From the NCBI GenBank assembly GCA_038207625.1, contig JBBQZO010000059.1, forward strand, positions 1 to 17,155: 17,155 nt of DNA. Reading direction: 5' to 3'. The notes beneath the pieces are model-generated. The model was not told the DNA's origin. It did not search any database and worked only from the letters and a program-made list of their open reading frames with translations. This DNA comes from JBBQZO01 sp038207625. GTDB lineage: Bacteria > Pseudomonadota > Gammaproteobacteria > Burkholderiales > Burkholderiaceae_D. Each line of letters begins with the position of its first letter. Position 1 is the stretch's first letter. Below, piece by piece: positions 8,693-16,615 of the stretch. The translations under genes and the position numbers were made by a program.

Positions 8693-9144
8693 GGTGATCC
8701 TTGCACGGCCGAGGCCAAGTTTGTCGGAGAGAAATAATAACATTAAACAATCATCGAATCGGCGATTGCCGGCTTGCTGACTTGTGTCGTGCAGTCGTTG
8801 CGGTGCCCGGCATGCTGGTCGATGCGCCCATTGTTCGGAGGGGGCATGACATGGGCCCGCCCGGCACCAAGATTGACGCGCCGGATGCGCGGCCCGCCTG
8901 GGGTTGTACCAGCAGCAGGCGGCGCAGTCATGGCGCGCGCTTGATGCGATGATGTGACGCCGCCGAGCGAAGCGGAGCGGGCGTCGGCGCTGGTGTATTC
9001 GATGCGGGCGCCCGCGCGAGACAAAGGGCATGAGGCGGCAATATCCGTCTTTGTAATATACCGGTAATATATTTAAAAAATATGTAGTATGATTGGCGCA
9101 CTGGATGGCAGTGTCGCCACCAATATTTCATAAGGGAAATTTCA
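8693..9144. other. Divergent intergenic region between the aldolase-like gene and the PEP-CTERM gene
   Basis: About 450 bases with no supportable gene. The open frames here are extensions of neighbours or shadows. The aldolase side has an AT-rich patch at 8731-8750 whose minus strand reads TATTAT (8734-8739), a possible -10. The middle (about 8770-9040) is GC-rich without obvious structure. The last 100 bases are strikingly AT-rich and are listed separately as a regulatory region. Confidence 0.5.
9053..9093 (+). promoter_or_regulatory. AT-rich upstream region of the PEP-CTERM gene with repeats
   Basis: A short AT-rich island in a GC-rich genome. It contains GTAATATA twice (9053-9060 and 9064-9071) around a TACCGGTA palindrome (9059-9066). 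An inverted repeat, ATATTT-AAA-AAATAT (9069-9083), follows directly. TATGAT at 9088-9093 matches five of six bases of a -10 box, about 50 bp before the start codon; no good -35 stands 17 bp upstream, which would suit activator control. The promoter role is inferred. Confidence 0.4.
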
Positions 9145-9687
9145 ATGAAGAAGATTGCTTTAAGTCTCGCCCTGGTTGGGCTGTTTCTTTCCGGCAGCGC
9201 ACAAGCTGCGACCGAAGACTTGACCGGTTGGACGCTCTCGTCGACCAGTGCTGCAGCGAGCCTGATCAACGTGTCCAGCAACGCCGCCCATCTGGTCACC
9301 GACTCGTCGTTGACGAGCACGGTGACCAATCTGAGTTCGTTCGACTGGTTCTTCACGTCGCGCGATTCGGGCACCTACAACGACTACGCGTATGTGACGC
9401 TCGATGGCGGTGCACAAGTGGTGCTGTCGAGTGTTGATCTGGTTGGCGGCAACAGCGGCGACACGTCCGGCTGGAACACCTATACCTTTGCGACGCCATT
9501 TTCCGGTACGCTGAGCATCGGGATCGTCAACGTCAACGACCCGAGCATGACCTATGCCAGCGAATTGGATATCAAGAACGTCACCGATGTCAGCGCCGTT
9601 CCTGAGCCGGAAACCTACGGCATGCTGCTGGCCGGCCTGGGCGTATTGGCGCTGGCGCGCCGTCGCAAGGTCGCGCGGGCGACCTAG
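9145..9687 (+). CDS. PEP-CTERM sorting domain protein, small secreted
   Basis: A 180-aa exported protein of unknown function, started by an ATG behind a strong AAGGGAAA SD (9132-9140). Residues 1-21 form a classical Sec signal (KK, hydrophobic core, AQA cleavage site). The middle (about 24-150) is rich in Ser, Thr, Asn and Asp, looks beta-rich and contains no cysteine. The C-terminus has VPEPETYGMLLAGLGVLALA (152-171) followed by ARRRK: the PEP motif, a transmembrane helix and a basic tail that define PEP-CTERM. In known systems exosortase (EpsH/XrtA type) cuts this signal and the protein goes to the surface or an exopolysaccharide matrix. No exosortase gene is in the window, so the partner must be elsewhere. 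The gene is alone and converges on the minus-strand unit downstream. Confidence 0.9.
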   Translation: MKKIALSLALVGLFLSGSAQAATEDLTGWTLSSTSAAASLINVSSNAAHLVTDSSLTSTVTNLSSFDWFFTSRDSGTYNDYAYVTLDGGAQVVLSSVDLVGGNSGDTSGWNTYTFATPFSGTLSIGIVNVNDPSMTYASELDIKNVTDVSAVPEPETYGMLLAGLGVLALARRRKVARAT

Positions 9688-9743
9688 TCTGGTGGTCTGT
9701 GGCCTGACTGCGCAAGCGGGCGGGCCGTTCACATGCCGGTCAT

Positions 9744-9772
9744 CGGCCGTTGACGGCCGCCGGCGAGGCGGC
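9744..9772. terminator. Overlapping hairpins in the convergent gap after the PEP-CTERM gene
   Basis: Two mutually exclusive small stems lie in the 155-bp convergent gap. CGGCCG-TTGA-CGGCCG spans 9744-9759, and GCCGCC-GGCGA-GGCGGC spans 9756-9772. Neither is followed by a T tract, and short GC-rich palindromes are common in this composition, so a terminator role is only a possibility. Confidence 0.25.
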
Positions 9773-9842
9773 GCAGCTTGGACGGGGACAAGTCGCCAGA
9801 TTGCCTGGCGCCGCTCGTGCGTCGCTGCGTGCACGGCGCGGC

Positions 9843-10373
9843 CTATGCGCCGGCCAGCGCGCGCTGCATCCACAGAAATTTCCCCATGTTGCGGTGCAAG
9901 CCCAGGTAGCACGGCTGGCCGCTCAATAGATCCAACTGCAGCAGCGCCAGCGCGCGGTGGTTGCCGTCGACGATCACGAACGGGCCGCGCACGTCGGCGC
10001 ACACCAGCACCAGTGGCGGCACCGCGTGGCTGCTTTTGCGCAGGCTGGCGCGCAGTTCGCCGATCCTGTCCCTGTGCCTGTTGGCCGATGGCGCGCCGAA
10101 GTCGCAGCCGGGATCGACGCCGCCATGCGGCGCGGCGCGCAGTCGCGTGGCAATCTCGTTGACGCGGTAGCTGCCGAATTCTTCGAACCAGTCGGCCGAG
10201 CCGACCACGTACAGCTGGGCCAGATCGGGCGGTTCGATATCGCCGCAGACCCAGCACACGCCGTCGGGCAGGCGCTGCCAGATGTCGGCGTTGGCGTCGC
10301 GCGAGTCGGGCGCGTGTTTGCGCCAGCTTGGCAGCACATCGTCGTCCCAGTCGACGACGCGTCCCAGTTTCAT
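9843..10373 (-). CDS. Small protein with ParB/sulfiredoxin-like DGNHR motif, function unknown
   Basis: A 176-aa soluble protein. I chose the ATG at 10373 because a GGGGGAG SD sits about 8 bases upstream; a longer frame to 10520 would overlap the upstream gene with low-complexity sequence. Residues 119-150 read PPLVLVCADVRGPFVIVDGNHRALAL: a hydrophobic strand pair followed by DGNHR (136-140) and a helix. This resembles the xDGxHRxxA element of ParB-like/sulfiredoxin-fold domains, which bind nucleotides or phosphate in several families (ParB, sulfiredoxin, SerK-like kinases). The N-terminal half has a WVCGD segment and acidic patches I cannot assign. It starts 40 bp after the stop of the glycosyltransferase-methyltransferase fusion on the same strand, so the two are probably one operon. 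A role in modifying or priming the same substrate is inference. It lacks the helix-turn-helix needed for a partition ParB. Confidence 0.72.
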   Translation of the reverse strand: MKLGRVVDWDDDVLPSWRKHAPDSRDANADIWQRLPDGVCWVCGDIEPPDLAQLYVVGSADWFEEFGSYRVNEIATRLRAAPHGGVDPGCDFGAPSANRHRDRIGELRASLRKSSHAVPPLVLVCADVRGPFVIVDGNHRALALLQLDLLSGQPCYLGLHRNMGKFLWMQRALAGA

Positions 10374-10413
10374 TCTCGCGCTCCCCCGGCGAGGACGGCA
10401 GCGGGCCGGCGCG

Positions 10414-11988
10414 TCATTGCGGCAGCTCGCTGCAGGCCCATACGCCCAGCTGTTTGCCGGCGCCCTCGTGCAACACCAGGCGCGGCGCAGGCAGATTGAA
10501 CGGTGCTGCGCACAGGTCAATCTGGAACCAGGCGCCGCTGCTGACCCAGCGGTTGCGCCCGTTCTCGTGGGTGGTGGCGATCAGGTAACGCGCGCCGCTT
10601 TGGCGAAAGCGCCGCAAGGCCATCAGTGTTGCGTCCAGCGGCAAGTGGGTCAGGCTGTCGCGGCAAACGATGGCGTCGCACAGCGGCAGTGTCTTCGTCA
10701 CCATGTCCAATTCAGTGAAGAAGCAGTTGTGCCGATCGCCATAGCGCTGGCGCACTTCGCGGATCAGTCCTGCCACGATGTCGTAGCCGAAATACAGGCG
10801 CAGCTGCGGGGTGAGTTCCTGCATCCAGTTCAGGTCACCGCAGCCGACGTCGGCCACGATGTGGCAGTCGAGAAACTGCAGTGTCTGCGGCAGCCAGCGG
10901 CGCAAGGCGACCGTCTCGGCCAGTCGCGAGCCGTTGCCCGAACGCGTTTCGGCGCAGCGCCAGCCGTTGTTGGTCCAGATCGACGTGAACGTCTGCGCCC
11001 GCGCGCAGCATTCGGCCGGCTGGTCGGCCGCCGTCTCGGGCGCCGCCAGCGGCGCGCCCTTGTACAGGTGGGCGGTGAAATCGAGCCCGGACCAGGCCTC
11101 GTATTGGGCCAGCGTGCGCGCCGTGCCCAGCTGATAGTGGGCTATCTGGTGCGCGTGCTGTGCGTCGGTGAACGCGGCGCCGCACAGCAGGTGGGACACG
11201 CGTTCGACCGCGCGCCGATTGAGCTGGCCCCAGTCGGTCTGGTCTTTCCAGTGGCGCGCGCGCTCGGGGCGCTTGCCGTAGTCGTGCCATGCGATGACCT
11301 GGTTGGGCGTGAACAGATCCCAGCCGTGGGTCCAGCTGCGCACCGCCAGGCTGATTTCCTCTCCTTCGAAATACAGCAGTGGATCGTAGGGCACCTCGCG
11401 CACCAGCGCGCCGCGCGCGAACACCAGGCCGGCGCCCAGCAGCGCGCATGGCTGCGGACGGGACGGCGCGTCCTTGACGGGCGCCATCGTCGAGCCTTGC
11501 GCCAGGATGCCGCCGGCGCCGAAACTCTTCGGGTGGATCGTCACAATGGCGTCGTCGGCGAACGTGGCTGGCGGCGTGAACGCCAGCGGATAGGTGGTCA
11601 GGATCGGCTTGGCGGCGTCGCATTGGGCCAGCATGCCGATTAGCCGCTCATCCCAGCCGGGCACGAAGCGCATGTGGCTGTCCACCTGCAGGAAATAGGC
11701 CTGGTCGTCGAACAGGGTTTGCACCTCGCTGCGCGCCCAGCAAGCGCCTTTGCTGTCGCGCGCGTGCACCGTCAGCACGCGCAATTGTGCGCCATGCAGC
11801 GCGCTTTGTTCGGTCAGCAGGCAGTCGTCGTCCTCGCCCGGAACGAGTTGCTGGCACACCGCCACCGTCAGGCGCTGCGCACGACTCGCCTTGGCAAACA
11901 GGTCGCTGACCGTGTTTTTGCAGTCCGGATCGCGATAGCTCGCGATGGAGACAAAGATACGCGCGTTGTCGTCTGGGGCAACTGCCAT
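10414..11988 (-). CDS. GT60-like glycosyltransferase fused to a SAM-dependent methyltransferase
   Basis: A 524-aa two-domain enzyme. Residues about 10-300 match the GlcNAc-transferase family of the Skp1 GlcNAc-transferase type (PF11397, GT60). IFVSIASYRDPDCKNTVSDLF (11-31) is the nucleotide-sugar-binding start, HARDSKGACWARSEVQTLF (75-93) follows, and FLQVDSHMRFVPGWD (99-113) contains the DxH metal motif. FEGEE (207-211) and WHDYGKR (234-240) complete the active site. Residues about 335-524 form a class I methyltransferase: ADVGCGD (379-385) is SAM motif I, YFGYDIV (399-405) the acidic strand, and CRDSLTHLP (442-450) motif IV. No signal peptide or membrane helix is visible, so it acts in the cytoplasm. 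The ATG at 11988 has AAAGG upstream. The DGNHR protein follows at 40 bp. A product bearing a sugar that is then methylated, such as a glycan or modified protein, is inferred; donor and acceptor are unknown. Confidence 0.85.
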   Translation of the reverse strand: MAVAPDDNARIFVSIASYRDPDCKNTVSDLFAKASRAQRLTVAVCQQLVPGEDDDCLLTEQSALHGAQLRVLTVHARDSKGACWARSEVQTLFDDQAYFLQVDSHMRFVPGWDERLIGMLAQCDAAKPILTTYPLAFTPPATFADDAIVTIHPKSFGAGGILAQGSTMAPVKDAPSRPQPCALLGAGLVFARGALVREVPYDPLLYFEGEEISLAVRSWTHGWDLFTPNQVIAWHDYGKRPERARHWKDQTDWGQLNRRAVERVSHLLCGAAFTDAQHAHQIAHYQLGTARTLAQYEAWSGLDFTAHLYKGAPLAAPETAADQPAECCARAQTFTSIWTNNGWRCAETRSGNGSRLAETVALRRWLPQTLQFLDCHIVADVGCGDLNWMQELTPQLRLYFGYDIVAGLIREVRQRYGDRHNCFFTELDMVTKTLPLCDAIVCRDSLTHLPLDATLMALRRFRQSGARYLIATTHENGRNRWVSSGAWFQIDLCAAPFNLPAPRLVLHEGAGKQLGVWACSELPQ

Positions 11989-12238
11989 GCTCAGGCCTTT
12001 GGTATCGGTTGCACGGTGGCGCTCAGCAGCGCCGTGCCTGCCTTTATCTTACCCGAGAAGGGCTGCCGCTTTGATGTATGTGCTGCAATCGGCTTGCCTG
12101 CGTAGTTGCCAGACCCCGCCCAACACGATATGTTTGCGATTGGTATGCGCTTTGCGTCTGGCACAAGACCGGCTTGTGCGAAGGCGCGTATCATGCTGGC
12201 GCATAGACTATTTACCCCATTCCAAGGCAGACCTCGCG

Positions 12239-12859
12239 ATGCATTTCGATCCCCAGCAGCTAGATCCCCAAGCGTGCTACCGGCTACTGGTCGGCAGCAT
12301 CGTCCCGCGCCCGATCGCGTGGATCAGCACCATCAACGCCGACGGTGTCGCCAATCTGGCGCCGTATTCGTTTTTCACGGTGGCCAGTTGCACTCCGCCG
12401 GTGCTGAGCGTGACGCAGGTGAATCCGCGCAACCGGCTGGCCAAGGACACCCTGGCTAACTTGCGGACGAGCGGTGAATGCGTAGTCAACATCGTCAACG
12501 CCGAACTGGTCGAACAGATGAACGCCACCAGCGCCGACTATCCGGCAGGCGCGAGCGAGTTTGCCGCCGTCGGTATCGCGCGCGCGGCCAGCGTTGCGGT
12601 GCTGCCGCAAGGTGTCGCGGCGGCGCCCGTGCGCTTTGAGTGCAAACTACGCCAGGTGATCGAGATCGCGCCTGGCGCCGCGGGCGGTACGCTGATGCTG
12701 CTCGACGTCGTCGGCATCTACGTCGCCGATCAGGTGCTGGTGGACCAGCAGATTGCGCCCCAGTTGCTCGACGCAGTCGGCAAGATGGGCGGCGATCATT
12801 ACGCCAGCACGCGCGATCGCTTTGCGCTGGCGCGCCCGACTTTGCCGATTGCGACCTGA
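12239..12859 (+). CDS. Flavin reductase-like domain protein (FMN-binding split barrel)
   Basis: A 206-aa cytoplasmic protein of the flavin reductase-like family (PF01613), which binds FMN in a split barrel. Members reduce flavin with NAD(P)H for partner monooxygenases or act as FMN-binding oxidoreductases. The N-terminal signature GSIVPRPIAWISTINADGVANLAPYSFF (19-46) contains the PRPIAW segment that holds the flavin, and NPRNRLAKDTLANL (62-75) and GECVVNIVN (79-87) are also typical. The ATG at 12239 follows AAGG at a long spacing of 11; the frame remains open upstream to 11945, but those residues have no family match and overlap the divergent gene. No monooxygenase partner lies next to it. 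It is divergent from the glycosyltransferase fusion across 250 bp and converges on lysR. Family certain; partner unknown. Confidence 0.88.
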   Translation: MHFDPQQLDPQACYRLLVGSIVPRPIAWISTINADGVANLAPYSFFTVASCTPPVLSVTQVNPRNRLAKDTLANLRTSGECVVNIVNAELVEQMNATSADYPAGASEFAAVGIARAASVAVLPQGVAAAPVRFECKLRQVIEIAPGAAGGTLMLLDVVGIYVADQVLVDQQIAPQLLDAVGKMGGDHYASTRDRFALARPTLPIAT

Positions 12860-12867
12860 CGATGAAT

Positions 12868-12905
12868 GACCCGGCGGGGCGTTGGCGCAGCGTGCTGCCC
12901 GGGTC
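12868..12905. terminator. Weak inverted repeat between the flavin reductase and lysR genes
   Basis: GACCCGG (12868-12874) and CCGGGTC (12899-12905) are perfect 7-bp arms around a 24-nt loop in an 83-bp convergent gap. There is no T tract. The long loop makes an intrinsic terminator doubtful; it is recorded as the only sizeable dyad starting right after the flavin reductase stop. Confidence 0.2.
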
Positions 12906-12942
12906 GCCTGCGACGGGGCGTGCAGCGCCCAGCGCGGGCAGG

Positions 12943-13848
12943 TCAGACCAGCCAGTAACCCGGGTGCGCGTAGATGTCCTTGAGCAGGTCGATGAAGAAG
13001 CGCACCTTGGCCGGCAGGTGGCGCTGCTGGGGATACACCGCCATGATGTCGTACTGCGGCAGCGCGTAGTCGTCCAGCACGGTGATCAGCGCGCCGGATT
13101 TGAGCTGCGCTTCGATCTCCCACGATGAGCGCCACGCCAGTCCCAAGCCCTCGCTGGCCCAGCGGTGCAGCAGTTCGCCGTCGTTGCAATTGAGGTTGCC
13201 GTTGGCCTTGACGCTGACCGGCTTGCCGCCATCCTGAAAATACCAGCCGCGCTGCTGGCCACCCTGCAAATTGAAAGCCAGGCAGTTATGCGCGGCCAGG
13301 TCGTCGAGCGTGCGCGGGATGCTGTTGCGCGCGAAGTACTCCGGCGTGCCGCACACGACGCGCCGGTTCTGCGCCAGTTTTACGGCCACGAAGCTGGGAT
13401 CGATGATGCCGCCGATGCGGATGCCCACATCGTAACCGTCGCGCACCAGATCGACGACGCGGTCGGTCAGGTTAAACGAAATCTGCACGTCCGGATGGGC
13501 CTTGACGAACGGCGCCGCATGGGGCGCCACATGCTTGCGCCCGAACGCGGCCGGCGCCGACACGATCAAATGGCCGGTGGCCTTGTGCCGGCCTTCGGAG
13601 ACCATGCGGTCCGCATAGCCCAGATCACTTAGCAATTTGCGGCAATGGTCGAGGTAGACCATGCCTTGTTCGGTCAAGGTCAGGTGCCGTGTGGTGCGGT
13701 GCATCAGCTTCACGCCCAGGCGTTTTTCCAGCGCGTCGATGCGCCGTCCCAGCATCACGGGGGTGATCTGTTGGCCCAGCGCGGCGCGCGCCAGACTGCC
13801 TTTTTCGGCCACGTCGACGAAGGCCTCGATTTGCGTCAGTTTATCCAT
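12943..13848 (-). CDS. LysR-family transcriptional regulator, divergent from gcl
   Basis: A 301-aa LysR-type regulator of normal family length. Residues 1-60 are the winged helix-turn-helix (MDKLTQIEAFVDVAEKGSLA..., RIDALEKRLGVKLMHRTTRHLTLTEQG). A linker helix leads to the periplasmic-binding-protein-like effector domain (about 92-295), with HLIVSAPAAFGRKHVAPH and DVGIRIGGIIDPSFVAVKL typical of the AaeR/DsdC-like branch. The helix-turn-helix has QQITPVMLGRRI where many members have QPAVSRQI, so its operator may differ. The ATG at 13848 lacks a clear SD but fits the domain start. It is transcribed away from gcl with 121 bp between the two start codons, the classic arrangement of a LysR gene and its target. 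A palindrome just upstream suggests autoregulation. The effector is probably glyoxylate or a related metabolite, by inference from the target genes. Confidence 0.93.
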   Translation of the reverse strand: MDKLTQIEAFVDVAEKGSLARAALGQQITPVMLGRRIDALEKRLGVKLMHRTTRHLTLTEQGMVYLDHCRKLLSDLGYADRMVSEGRHKATGHLIVSAPAAFGRKHVAPHAAPFVKAHPDVQISFNLTDRVVDLVRDGYDVGIRIGGIIDPSFVAVKLAQNRRVVCGTPEYFARNSIPRTLDDLAAHNCLAFNLQGGQQRGWYFQDGGKPVSVKANGNLNCNDGELLHRWASEGLGLAWRSSWEIEAQLKSGALITVLDDYALPQYDIMAVYPQQRHLPAKVRFFIDLLKDIYAHPGYWLV

Positions 13849-13855
13849 GCTTTGA

Positions 13856-13882
13856 TTATTCCATACATGAAGTATCGAATAA
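13856..13882. promoter_or_regulatory. Operator candidate 1 in the lysR-gcl gap
   Basis: A 27-bp dyad: TTATTC-c-ATAC on the left, ATGAA at the centre, GTAT-c-GAATAA on the right, with 10 of 11 arm positions paired. It sits 8-34 bp before the lysR start and about 88-114 bp before gcl. It overlaps a possible lysR -10, GATACT on the minus strand (13871-13876). From a start point guessed at about 13935 its centre would be near -66, where LysR proteins usually bind to activate the divergent gene. It pairs A-N11-T rather than the canonical T-N11-A. Confidence 0.55.
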
Positions 13883-13899
13883 AGCGATATTTTGTCCTC

Positions 13900-13928
13900 T
13901 TATCAGCGCGCCCCGTTCGCTATACGAT
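13900..13928 (+). promoter_or_regulatory. Tentative sigma-70 promoter of gcl
   Basis: TTATCA (13900-13905) and TACGAT (13923-13928) stand 17 bp apart and match four of six bases each of the -35 and -10 consensus. The predicted start point is about 13935, some 35 bases before the gcl ATG. The weak boxes fit a promoter that needs an activator, but this is a prediction from consensus only. Confidence 0.35.
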
Positions 13929-13950
13929 GTATTTCATTACTTCATACATC
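13926..13950. promoter_or_regulatory. Operator candidate 2 (T-N11-A dyad) upstream of gcl
   Basis: Perfect 7-bp arms GATGTAT (13926-13932) and ATACATC (13944-13950) around an 11-nt centre give the T-N11-A pattern of LysR boxes. The arms share ATACAT with candidate 1, whose centre is 69 bp away. It lies 20 bp before the gcl start and would overlap the tentative -10 and start point, a position more suited to repression or promoter locking than to activation. Confidence 0.6.
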
Positions 13951-13969
13951 ACGAATCAGGGAGTCTGGC

Positions 13970-15745
<1,776 letters not shown>

Positions 15746-15773
15746 TACGCACTCGCTTTCGAAAGGAATTGAC

Positions 15774-16556
15774 ATGACCAAGCTGGCCGCCAATTTGACG
15801 ATGTTGTTTAACGAGGTCCCGTTTCTGGACCGTTTTGAAGCCGCCGCCAACGCGGGCTTTCACGGCGTCGAGTTTCTATTCCCGTACGCTTTCACGGTCG
15901 ATCAGGTCGCCGAGAAGCTCAAGCGTCACGAGCTCGAACTGGTGCTGCACAATCTGCCAGCCGGTAACTGGGAGGCGGGCGAACGTGGTATCGCCTGCCA
16001 TCCGGACCGCGTGGCCGAGTTCCGCGACGGGGTCGACCTGGCGATCAGCTATGCCAGCGCGCTTGGTGTCGCCCAGGTCAACTGCCTGGCCGGCATCCTG
16101 GCCGCCGGCGTAAGCCGCGAACAGGGCCAGCAGACGCTCGTGGCGAACCTGAAGTTCGCCGCCGACAAGCTGAAGGCGGCCGGTATCCGCCTGTTGATCG
16201 AGCCGATCAACACCTTCGATATCCCGGGCTTCTTCCTGTCGCACACCAAGCAGGCGGCCGAGATCATCGCGCAAACCGGATCAAGCAATCTGTTCATCCA
16301 GTACGACATCTATCACATGCAGCGCATGGAAGGTGAGCTGGTCAACACGATCAGGGCGCATCTGCCGCTGATCAAGCACGTGCAACTGGCCGACAACCCG
16401 GGCCGCTTCGAACCGGGCACCGGCGAGATCAACTACCGCCACCTGTTCGGCGCGCTCACCGAGATGGGCTACGAGGGCTGGATCGGTTGCGAATACAAGC
16501 CGAAGACCGGCAACACGGTCGAAGGTCTGAACTGGCGCGCGGCACACGGCGTCTGA
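15774..16556 (+). CDS. hyi: Hydroxypyruvate isomerase
   Basis: Interconverts hydroxypyruvate and tartronate semialdehyde; it is a cytoplasmic TIM-barrel protein of the xylose isomerase-like AP-endonuclease superfamily. It is 260 aa against 258 in E. coli Hyi. The ATG follows GAAAGGAA (15761-15768). Metal-binding and catalytic glutamates are visible: Glu143 in LLIEPINTFDIPGFFL and Glu240 in WIGCEYKPK. IQYDIYHMQRMEGEL (175-189) and KHVQLADNPGRFEPGTGEINY (201-221) give further metal ligands and family signatures. The gene starts 28 bp after gcl and ends 59 bp before glxR, so the three should be cotranscribed. In this operon it lets hydroxypyruvate join the glyoxylate route. The related OtnI of the four-carbon acid pathways is less likely given the gcl neighbour. 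Confidence 0.95.
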   Translation: MTKLAANLTMLFNEVPFLDRFEAAANAGFHGVEFLFPYAFTVDQVAEKLKRHELELVLHNLPAGNWEAGERGIACHPDRVAEFRDGVDLAISYASALGVAQVNCLAGILAAGVSREQGQQTLVANLKFAADKLKAAGIRLLIEPINTFDIPGFFLSHTKQAAEIIAQTGSSNLFIQYDIYHMQRMEGELVNTIRAHLPLIKHVQLADNPGRFEPGTGEINYRHLFGALTEMGYEGWIGCEYKPKTGNTVEGLNWRAAHGV

Positions 16557-16565
16557 GCGGACTGC

Positions 16566-16584
16566 GGCCGGCACGGCGCCGGCC
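16566..16584 (+). promoter_or_regulatory. Intercistronic hairpin between hyi and glxR
   Basis: GGCCGGC (16566-16572) and GCCGGCC (16578-16584) form a perfect 7-bp GC stem with an ACGGC loop, 9 bp after the hyi stop. An AT-rich stretch with four Ts (16590-16594 region) follows, then the glxR SD. This resembles a weak terminator or attenuator inside the operon, or an mRNA-stabilising stem that sets expression of glxR relative to the upstream genes. Confidence 0.4.
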
Positions 16585-16615
16585 ACCAAATTTTATACAT
16601 TTAGAGGAAATCATC

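Noticed and set aside
7763..8737. Plus-strand open frame of 324 codons
   Set aside because: Antisense to the aldolase-like gene, which has an SD, a signal peptide and a complete active site.
9094..9110. Possible sigma-54 promoter (TGGC...GC) ahead of the PEP-CTERM gene
   Set aside because: The GG and GC pairs are not ten bases apart as required (off by one) and the rest of the consensus is poor.
10282..11643. Long plus-strand open frame of 453 codons opposite the glycosyltransferase fusion
   Set aside because: It lies antisense to a gene with clear domains on the minus strand and has no recognisable family; long antisense frames are expected in GC-rich DNA.
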